Below are positions 53,561-62,887 of a stretch of 64,000 nt of DNA, piece after piece. Both the position numbers and the translations under genes were made by a program. The notes below the pieces were generated by a model that had not been told where the DNA came from, made no database searches, and saw only the letters and a program-made list of their open reading frames with translations. Source of the DNA: Ottelia alismoides. Its lineage: Eukaryota; Streptophyta; Magnoliopsida; Alismatales; Hydrocharitaceae. The stretch lies in the NCBI GenBank assembly GCA_037367405.1, contig JAZKJV010000605.1:62001-126000 (forward strand). The letters run 5' to 3'. Every line of letters begins with the position of its first letter. Within the stretch, counting starts at the first letter, position 1.

Positions 53561-55332
53561 CTACCCAGGAGACCAATCATGCACAAAACGCGTAGCAAGG
53601 ATCGCGATGTTTTCCCTGTAGAAATGCTGGCCCGCGAAGAGGGCGTCGTTCCTCCCCAACCAAATGCTCCACAAGCGCGCAATCGGGTCCATGAGTTCCC
53701 TCCTAGCCCTGCCCGTGGAGGTCACGAAGCTCTCGCAGAAGGAAGCGCAGGAGACAATGTTGAGCCAGCCAAGGTCCGCCCAAAGATCACGAACGCGCCC
53801 GCAATGAAGGAAGAGATGATCGATGGTTTCCCGCTCCGTGCCACACAGGCCGCAGTTGGGCCCAACATTGGGAAACAAAGAGGCGCATCGATCACGAGTT
53901 AAGAGTCTCCCCCTGCGAAGAAGCCAAAGGAATATACCAATGCGCTCTGGTAACTTGAGCCCCCAGAAGAACTTGCAGTCACGCACAAGAATAGTGTCGT
54001 CCCCATCAGTGTTAGGAACAAGAGCAAAGTACGCCTTCCTCGTAGAGAAGGAACCATCCATCCATTGCCAATGATCCCGGCCGTCGGTGGGCTTGATAAC
54101 ATCCGCGAGTAAAGCCATCAACGAAAGGAAATCGTCCAACCGCTGGTCTGAAAGATTCGCAAAAATCGTAGGGCACCAGCAGCCGTCGCTCCAGCAGGAG
54201 GCCACCGAAGCCTCTTTGTCTTCCACCAAGGCATACAGACGAGGGAAGACATCCTTGATAGGACCCCTGCCCGACCAATCATCAATCCAAAAGCGAAAAA
54301 AGTTACCCCTACCCAGAATGGGTTTAAAAAGAGAGCGGTTACGATTGAAGACATTCAACACCCCACGCCAAAAAATGGAAAGGTGATCGGGAGAGCTCCC
54401 CCGAATAATGGCCATGAAATCCGCTCCCAGCGTCTCCCTCTGAATATTCAACATGAAGTTCTCCTCATTCCCCCAAACCCGTGCAGCCCACTTAAGCAGA
54501 ACTGCTTCATTAACCGCATCCACACGCCTCACACCCAAGCCCCCCAACCGCTTGGGCCTCGTAACCTCACTCCAACCCACCAAAGGCACCCCCCTACTCC
54601 CCTCGCCCTTCCTTCCCCACAAGAAACCCCTCATACATTTCTCCAACCGCACTCGAATCCCCTTAGGCATACCACAAACTGAAAAGAAGTAAACTGGAAT
54701 AGAAGAGAGCACCGCTTTGAGAAGTACCAGCCGTCCGCCCCAGGATAAAAGAGCCGCGCGCCACCCGGTCAGGCACGCCTCCATCTTCTCCACCACCACC
54801 TTCCAATCACGAAGCCTGGCGCGGCCCACAACCAGAGGCAAGCCAAGATAGTCAAGGGGAAGCCCCCCGGGGGAGGAGCCCAGCAGCCGACCGCACTCCA
54901 AGACCTCCGCCTGCGGCATACCGAATGGAACCACCTTAGACTTAGTCCCGTTGATCAAGAGACCCGAAACCTCGCTGAATAGCTGAAGAGTAGTAGCCAT
55001 ACCGGATACCGCGGAGGGGCCACCCTCGATAAAGCAAAGAGTGTCGTCAGTGAACTGATCAGAGGGACATGGAAGTCCCCCAAAGAGCAACCACGGGTGA
55101 GACCCGCCGCGGCCACGCCATCAATCATACGTGGCAACACGTCAACCGCCAACACAAACAGGAGGGGAGCGAGAGGATACCCCTGACGCACCCCCCTCCT
55201 CGGCTGGAAGAAACCCCCGACCGGGCATCCATTAAGAAGAACGGAAAGGGATGACGTGGACACACAGCGCCGAACCCATGAGATCCAAGCATCCGGGAAG
55301 CCCCTCCGCCTCAAAACCGACCGCAGGAAACG
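53561..55332 (-). pseudogene. L1 ORF2, RT C-terminal half and zf-RVT
   Basis: From 55,332: DWRFLRSVLRRRGFPDAWIS, LNGCPVGGFFQPRRGVRQGY (GVRQGDPLSP box altered), then a frameshift near 55,080 into a 509-codon frame with DQFTDDTLCFIEGG (FADD changed to FTDD). It continues through the thumb (PLVVGRARLRDWKVVVEKME) and the zinc-binding end (LPERIGIFLWLLRRGRLLTR, CGLCGTERETIDHLFLHCGR). The frame is long because the insertion is fairly recent, not because it is a host gene. Confidence 0.88.
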
Positions 55333-55340
55333 CCAATCAA

Positions 55341-57135
55341 TAGGGGTGTTCATGGGACGGGTACCCGACCCATTCAAACGTGACCCGCCCCGACCCATCT
55401 TTACTGGGTCAGCGGGTCAACCTGACCCATTTCAATGGGTACCCGAATCTAACGGGTACCCGAAATAATGGAATATGTAACGGGTACCCACGGGTACCCG
55501 TGGGTCACAACCCTTGACATTCCTTATTATAAGTGTATTAGTCATGTTTATTTATTTATTTTTAGTCTTTTGTTTTGTCTGCTAGTTACATATTATTGGA
55601 AAAATCACAAAAGTTCAAAGTATAAATAAACAATTTAATACAATATAGTTATCAAAAGATAAATGGCATGCAGGTAAAAGTTCTAAAATATTTCCAAACC
55701 ATCCCACTTTACTTAACACTAATTTTCACCACTCCTTAAAAAGTCGTAACCGCAAACCCATATAGGCTTCACGCATTCCTTCCTCTCCACACATCCAACA
55801 TCAAAGATGGCATCCTTATCCAAACAATCGAGTAAATCGGCATCAAGCCATAAGATAGGAAACCTCTCCACCTCACCCTCGATGAGTTCAACCCCCTCTA
55901 CTAGAGATGTAAATGGACGGATACAGATACGGATATAGATATTACCATATCCTTATCCGTTTCAAAATATGGATACGGATACGGATATCATACGGATATC
56001 AAAAATTGAATACCATATCCTTAAATACGGATACAGATTCGGAATCGGATAATCATGATTCGGATACAGATATTTAAGAAACGGATACGGATTATCCTAT
56101 AAATATTAAGGGTCTCCTCATACTTTTAATTAAAAATGATGTCATTACGAATTTGTAATTGATGGACGACTAACCCTAAATTCAATAATCTTACAATACT
56201 ACATAATAAATAAGAAAATAAATTAAAATATTGAATGAAATGAATTGAAGAGCATATAATTAAATTCTACGATGACATACCTCTGTCTTCCTTCATTTGA
56301 AATATTTTCAAAATATAGATAAGGTTGTAACATTGTAACCAACTAATAAGATAAATATGATATGGTATATTTCATGAAACGACATTACGATAAATTATAA
56401 AAGTTTATTACTTTTTTTTGACATTTCATGATGAGATATAATTTCGTGTCAGAGCTACATTAAGGTATGCAAAACATTTGTGAAGCTAAAATATAACTGA
56501 AAATATGGATAATACGGATATCCGTATCCGCGAAAAATATATATATCTGTATCCGTATCCGGAAAAAAATCTATAATGGTATTCGTATCCGAATCTGTAT
56601 CCGCAAAAAAATTAAACTAGTATCCGTATCCGCTAAAATCTGAAAATGTATATCCGTATCCGCTTAAAAGCGGATACGGTAGCGGACGGATACGGATATA
56701 TCCGTATCCGGTTGCATCCCTACTCTCTACCCATCAAGACGTTCACGCTCACCCAAATCCCAAAAGTCCATCCCATCACTGCTCTTTCGTGGAAGAAAAT
56801 TGCCGCAAATTGGCAAATCTCTCGTCAGATCACCGCTCCCTATTTGAGAATGGCAATGATGAAGCGAGTGGGAGGAGACGAGGATGTTGTCGTGACTCTG
56901 AGGAATTAGAGGGGCGAGGGACGGTGGCCCCATTGCAGGCTGATTGCGGCAGGAGATGAACCCAACCGGGTACCCGGATTAGCAATGGGTTTTTCCACCG
57001 GGTTACCAACATTAAGCCGCGCCAGCTGCTATGGGTACCCGACCCGAACATTTTCATTGGGTACCCGTAAACTTAGGGTCAAAAAACTGGGTCGAGTTGG
57101 GTACCCGTTTGACCCGGACTTTTTGAACAGCCCTA
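55341..57135. mobile_element. hAT-like element, GGGTACCC family (1.8 kb) in L1
   Basis: Ends TAGGGGTGTTCA and TGAACAGCCCTA are near-perfect inverted repeats. ccaatcaa flanks both sides exactly (55,333-55,340, 57,136-57,143). Subterminal zones are dense in gggtacccg and gacccg. It contains the element at 55,902-56,722. No transposase seen; a 400-bp AT-rich stretch (55,500-55,900) is the only other content. Confidence 0.9.
55902..56722. mobile_element. hAT-like element, GGATACGGATA family (821 bp), nested
   Basis: Ends TAGAGATGTAAATGGACGG and CCGGTTGCATCCCTA. Flanks ccctctac and ctctctac match 7 of 8. Subterminal text repeats ggatacgg, ggatatccgtatcc and tatccgtatccg; AT-rich core. Confidence 0.85.
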
Positions 57136-57143
57136 CCAATCAA

Positions 57144-57692
57144 GGCAGTCGTAAGCCTTAGCGAAGTCAATCTTCCATAGGATCCCCTTTGTAGACGACT
57201 TCCTCCAAGCCTCCACCATCTCGGAGGCCACCGCGAGAGGGCGAAATCAGCGAGTCAAGGAGGGGAGCCAGCCTCCTGGCCATGACTTTCGCAATGATTA
57301 AATAAATTCCATTGGAAATGGAGATTGGCCGGAAATCCTCAATGCGATTGGTCGTATTGGACTTAGGTATCAACGCAATAAGGGCCTTATTAAGTTTGTC
57401 GAACCCACGGTTACCAGCACAAAATTCACGTGCAACCTCCAGAACATCATCAGCCACCACGTCCCAGAAATCACGGTAGAAGGCCACCGGGAAGCCATCA
57501 AGGCCCGGGGAAGCATCCGCGTTGAGGTCCCAAACGGCCTCCTTGAGCTCAGCCAAAGAGAACGGCCTAATCAGGGCCACGGCGTCCGAAGGTAGAATAG
57601 AGGGGGCCCCCCGGCCAGACCATCGCCAAACACGCTGGGACCGGAAACCAAAAGTATTCTTGAAATGATCCCCCAAAGCCTCACCCAGGTCC
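57144..57692 (-). pseudogene. L1 ORF2, RT N-terminal half
   Basis: LNADASPGLDGFPVAFYRDF, NKALIALIPKSNTTNRIEDF and RPISISNGIYLIIAKVMARR are the opening RT motifs. Near 57,240 the expected AFVPGRQISDG segment is shortened and the frame shifts, then WKIDFAKAYDC is readable up to the insertion at 57,136. Confidence 0.82.
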
Positions 57693-58940
57693 TTATCCCC
57701 CTGTATGAGGGATCCATTTATCACAAGAGAATGGATAGAATTTAAAGCGCCTTCTACTGCTGGCCACCCGGTGAAAGAACACGGTATTCGCATCACCATC
57801 CTTAATCCACCGCAACCACGATCGCTGACGCCATTCCATGGCCCGCTTCTTGTCCTCCGCTTTGATGATATCAGTGGCAGCACTGCGCTCCAACAGCTCC
57901 TCCGAAAGCAATTCTCTATCACCCTCCAAACGATCCAGCCGCATAATGACATCATCTGCCGCCTTCCGCGCCGCCACACGGGCCAGACGAGTGTCCTTTT
58001 TGAACGTCGTTGAAACCCTCCTCAGAGATGCAAGCTTATGATCGAAGCGACGGGCAGCGGACCCCATAGACGTGGTCTGCTCCCAATGATTCTTCACCAC
58101 CTCTTTGAAGTTTTGCTCCAAAAGCCAGCATCGTTCGTAGCGGAAGAGACCCCGAGGGCGAAGGTCGTCCCCAGAATCCCACACGATTGGACTATGATCA
58201 GAGAACGACCGCGGTCGAGATGACACCGCGCATAAGGGGAAAGCCTCCATAAGTTTTATGTTCGCTAAGAACCTATCAATCCTCGATCTTGAAACATTGT
58301 TCCTCCAGGTATATGAAATGTCATTGGGCACCAGCCCCTCCAAAGCCAAATCCCGAATGAAGTCAATAAAGTCGTTGGAGCCCGGGTCTTGGCCCCCACG
58401 GCCGCGAGGCCGATCGTCAGAGAGTACAGTTACGTTAAAGTCACCCCCCAGCATCCAAGGCATAGCCGCAAAGGCTGAGGCCTCCGCCCGTAAGTCATCC
58501 CAAAGCTCCTGCCGCATCACATGGCACGTAGGCGCGTAAATACAAGTGCAAGTAATGGATGTATTAGAGTCCACCCGAGACAAGACCACCGAAAGAGAGT
58601 GTCGTCCAACACGCATCGAGGAAAATGAAAACCTCGCCGAACGCCAAGCCAAAATAATGCCACCCGACGCGTCGACCGCGTCCATCGAGCGAAAGTCATC
58701 CAAAGGCCCAGCACCGAAGGACCTCCAAAGTGAATCATCCACCCCCGACAGCTTCGATTCTTGGATAAATGTGATGTCACAATCCCACTCGGAGAGACGC
58801 ATCCCCAACGCCCGCCGCCTGTCAGAGTCCCCGAGCCCTCGAACATTGCAAGATAAAATCTTAATGGGAAACCCAGTGAACGTCCCCCGATAAGAGAGAG
58901 GCCTGCGGCCTCCGCCACCGTGTCGCGCAACGACAGACAA
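57693..58940 (-). pseudogene. L1 ORF2, apurinic-type endonuclease
   Basis: A 415-codon frame. SCNVRGLGDSDRRRAL (Asn box), ITFIQESKLSG (Glu box), GGDFNVTVLSDDRPRG (Asp-x-Asn box) and SFSDHSPIVW (Asp-His box) are all present, so the nicking domain looks complete. A helical linker leads to RT. The reading frame appears intact though RT downstream is broken. Confidence 0.88.
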
Positions 58941-59578
58941 GTAGACAACATTGGATCTCCAAGGCTTGAGTGAATACGCCTTCTGTAGCTCTTCCCAAAG
59001 CGGGAGGCAGATGAGCGCCCCACCGCAAGGGAAGCGTCAGCCCTCCCCGAGACTCCAACAAGAACACCACACGCACCATCAAGACCACCAGGAGCATGCG
59101 CATACGTAGCCGGTGGAGTCACAGGGGACGAAGGGGATAGAACCGGAGGCCTGGCAGTAGGTGATTCAATTTCCTCCAGGTGAATCCGCGAAGGGAATGC
59201 CAAGGAACCATCGGGCGGCTGGAGATGGTAATCGGATGCCATAGATAGGGGATCCGACAGAAGGATCGGATCAGAAGGAGCCCGCATGAGGGGCCAAGGT
59301 GATCCGAAATGGACAGATCCGAATACCGGACGCAATGGCAAATTGGTCACGTGCCCCGAGATCGATAGTTGCAAGGAGTCAGCCGACAGAATAGAGGGAA
59401 TCAGAGAATGCGTATTGACTTCGAAAGAGCGCACAGCCACCAAACCCCGCATGTCAACTTTGGCGCACGTTTCCCACGGTGGCCGAAATAGCGGGCCAGA
59501 ACATAAACGCTCACCAGGCGACTCTTCGGAAACTCCCCCAAGGGATGACACGTGGCGAAAAGAAGGATAATTAAACAT
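58941..59578 (-). pseudogene. L1 5' region of uncertain coding status
   Basis: A 353-codon frame (59,578-58,517) overlaps the endonuclease frame by about 420 bp. Its N-terminal half may be an ORF1 relic or linker. No zinc knuckle or RRM was recognised. Confidence 0.4.
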
Positions 59579-60046
59579 ATCATGTCATGTTGAAAAATCC
59601 AAAATAAAAGGATAATGAAACCATGCACTTTATTAAAGCATCGATTTACGTGATTTGAGAATATCAGAATGTGTTGTCCTAATCCATTGGAAAAGTGGCA
59701 TAATAACCATTTTGCCGATTTTTTAAACCTATAGCCCATGGCCCTATATTTAGGCCCCACACAATCCCAACTCTCTAACAATAAGTGATGTGCTCTCTAA
59801 CAATAAGTGATGTGGGACTAAACACATGACCCTTACAATAAATAGAGGATCTTTCCACAAGAACCAGATACCAAATTAAATCAAACCTTCATTATTTTCA
59901 ACATAGTCAAAGACTATTTTATAACATAATAAGTTGCCAAAAATAGTAGCGACTCGAGCAACATAGAGTCATACATGCCATTCTATAATAAAGATCTTTG
60001 AAAAGTTGTTTAGTGCGATGTTAAATTGTAATTCAAAATTAAAAGA
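59579..60046. other. Mixed sequence left of LARD 3
   Basis: It has a 22-bp tandem duplication (ctctctaacaataagtgatg twice, 59,772-59,815) and the repeat shared with 51.3 kb. Near 59,990-60,046 it may contain the upstream end of the RTE coding sequence that resumes at 62,888. Confidence 0.4.
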
Positions 60047-60051
60047 GCATG

Positions 60052-62882
60052 TGTTGGAGTATTTGATGTATGTGTCACGTATGAGGGAGATGGGCAAATG
60101 GATCCCTCCAGAATCCATTTACCACATCCATATGTTTAGTCCCACATCTACCAGTGGTGGGACTTGGAGGCTCTTTGGAGGCTATATAAGGAGCCCTAGA
60201 CCTCCTGTATCAGATGAGAAAGTGCAATGCATAACCTGGTCCTTTGAGGCCTTCTCCCATAGTTTCATCCCGCTCCTTAGGGAGTAGGATCCCACGTAAA
60301 ATCAAGTCTTCCATGTTTTATCTTTCTGTCATTATGCTTTGTTTATCATTCGCTTCCGCGTTCTCTATTTTCTAACATGGTATCAGAGCGGGTCGTTCTC
60401 GGTTGATTCTGTTCTTGAAGTTTTTTTTAGATCAGTCAAGTTCGTTGGTCATTCGAGATTCAATCTCTTTGCTCGTTGAAGATTATTTTCTGAAATGATT
60501 TGTTCAAGTCCAAGATCAGATCGGTTCTAGGGTTTCAAACCCTACTTCTTGCATAGCAGTCCGATTGGTTCTAGGGTTCTTGGAACCCCAATCTTGATTC
60601 TCCAAGATACAAGCAGGGCGGCGCATCACGCATCTCCAGTCGGTGGCACCCTCCTTTCTTGCAGATCCAGGTGGTCGCACTCCATGTTGTGCCTCTAGCA
60701 GATCCAGGCTCCAGGAGGTGGAGCCCGAAGCAGATCGACTCCCTGTCAATTTATATCTTCCAAGCCACCTGTTGTTCTTCATGTCCAGCCGCCAAAGCTG
60801 GAGGTCCCAAAGCTCGAGCATGCTCGCGGCGGCGCACACATCAGTCCCAGCGCGCGCGGCGACGCTCGACTTCCGGCCTTCTACCATCTACGCACCCAGT
60901 CAGCGGCGATGTCGCATATCCTCGAGCCGTACAACCTCCAGAAGGAGGTCTCAGCACACGCATGCCTCCCTAGTCCTAAGGCAGCGCTCCAGGCCGCATC
61001 GTGGCATCGACAAAGGGCTCCAGGCGGAGACCCCCCCCTCCCCTCCATCACACAGTCCCTCCCTAGCAGGTGAAACATCCGATATTCAACCCCGCTCATC
61101 GTGCTCCATCTCTTCAGCGGCGGCAGCGACGGCACCATGAGACCCCATCGGGGGGCACGTGATCGATTAGGGGTTCCCAAAGAGCCCTAAAAAGGGGCGC
61201 ACATTCAAGGGGCCCGAGCGAGCCGATTCCGTATTAAAAAAACAAAAGCCCAAGGGGGTTGCGGCCGATGATAAAAAAAGGGGAAGCTCAAGGGGGTTGC
61301 GGTACTAAAAAAGAAAGGGCAGACAGTAAAAAAAGGGGGGGCAGTCCATTTTTGAAAAAAAAGAATATTTTTTGAGAAAAAAATGGCACGTACGTACACC
61401 GAAAAAAAGTCGTACGCAAAATGTTTGAAAAAAAATGATGATGAAAAGCCGAAAGGAAAAAGTGCACGGCTTTTTAAACAGGTGTTTCAAAAAAATGATG
61501 ATTGCCACGGCTATAAAAAATAGAAATAGCCGAAAAAAAGGAAAAAAAAGAGAGAAAATTTGCAAGAAAAGCCGAAGGAAAAAAAGGAGAGAAACAACTC
61601 ATTTAAAAAAATGATGATATGATGATGATTTGAAAAGTCAGAAAAAAAATTGTAATCGGCTAAGTGGTTTAGTTTTGTCCCCATCATTGTTGTCTTCTCC
61701 CAACTTGATCGACGTCCATGTTTTTCGACAAGTATGGGAGCAAGGGGGAGTATTATGTAGAGTCATAAGTCTATTCAGATGTCAGATTCCAGGCCAACCA
61801 GTTGTTCAGACTCTATAGTTTCCAGATGAAGATTTTCCATGTGTAATTTCAGACTTGATGTTCAGATTTTGAATCCACAGTATGACGCGCAGATTCAGAC
61901 TCGACATCCGGATTGATCAGAGTCCAAGTTCGAGGCACTCCATATTTGAGTGACCCAAATTTCGAGTTCTCCAGAGAGACTCAGTTTAGACACGCACGAG
62001 TATGCAGTCTTTTGTCATGGTCCCCATCATCTCTTGGTTTGTCGGACATAGTTTTTATGTGAGCCATAGAGACTCTAGAGTAAAGGACCATTCTCTATGC
62101 CATGATGGCAAGGGTTTTCATGCGGTATCATAGGTACTCCAAAGTAGTGTACCATTCTCTGTGCCAGATGGGAGAGACCCAGCTCTCCGACGAGGAGACT
62201 TCTTTCAGACTCCACTCTCCAGCGATTGTGGACTCCGACGAGGATTGCACTTCCACGGCCTTTTCAGTTTGACCATTTTCAAAGATGGAGCAGTTGTCCA
62301 CATGTTGTGGCGGGCCAGAGTACTCCGATGAGGAGAATCATTCCAAATTTCCAGTTCCAGTGATTATGACAGGTGCAGTTCAGAGCACATGCTCTCCGAC
62401 GAGGAGATTCAGCAGAATCACACTCCAGCTCGTTCGTCCTCCTCACATGCACGGCATGAGAAGCAACGTCCTCGACAGCAGCAGTTGTGCGTGTTGGGTT
62501 GATATTGTCCGTAGTGTCCTGTAGCGTGGGTTGAGTTTCTTTCTGTTTGTCCAAGCTGAGCATTGCATGCTCCAGCTTGAGGGGGAGTGTTGGAGTATTT
62601 GATGTATGTGTCACTTCAGGATCCATTTACCCCATCCATATGTTTAGTTCCGCATCTACCAGTGGTGGGACTTGGAGGCTCTGTGGAGGATATATAAGGA
62701 GCCCCAGACCTCCTGTATTAGAGAAAGTGCAATGCATAACCTGGCCCTTTGAGGCCTTCTCTCGTGGTTTCATCCCGCTCCTTAGGGAGTAGGTTTCCAC
62801 GTAAAATCAAGTCTTCCATGTTTTATCTTTTTGTCATTATGCTCTGTTTATCATTCACTTCTGCATTCTCTATTTTTTAACA
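60052..62882 (+). mobile_element. LARD 3: non-coding copia-derived LTR retrotransposon (2.83 kb), best preserved
   Basis: 5' LTR 60,052-60,377 (TGTTGGAGTATTTGATG ... ttttctaaca), primer site TGGTATCAGAGCGGG at 60,378-60,392, GC-rich part (60,600-61,150), purine tract with repeated gccgaaa (61,160-61,660), conserved 3' part, polypurine tract cttgagggggag, 3' LTR 62,588-62,882 with a short deletion. Target duplication gcatg/gcatg is exact (60,047-60,051, 62,883-62,887). The LTRs are very similar outside the deletion, so this looks the youngest copy. No gag or pol. It sits in an RTE LINE. Confidence 0.9.
62185..62406 (+). promoter_or_regulatory. Repeated stem-loop motif in LARD 3
   Basis: CTCCGACGAGGAG at 62,185-62,197 and 62,394-62,406 exact; CTCCGATGAGGAG at 62,323-62,335 with a loop change only; CTCCGACGAGGAT at 62,233-62,245. 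Confidence 0.5.
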
Positions 62883-62887
62883 GCATG

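Larger units (their letters stand above)
53363..59578 (-). mobile_element. L1-type LINE with nested hAT-like elements
   Basis: The poly(A) tail (plus-strand ttttttt near 53,365) and 3' UTR are at the left. Then, up the minus strand, come zf-RVT, RT, a hAT-like insertion (55,341-57,135), more RT, an endonuclease and an N-terminal frame to about 59,578. The 5' edge is uncertain. The element is about 4.4 kb without the insertion. Frameshifts in RT and an altered catalytic box show it is inactive. Same family as the fragment at 34.6 kb. Confidence 0.85.

Noticed and set aside
53561..55090. 509-codon minus-strand frame as a host gene
   Set aside because: It contains L1 RT thumb and zf-RVT motifs, begins after a frameshift and ends at an L1 3' UTR with poly(A).
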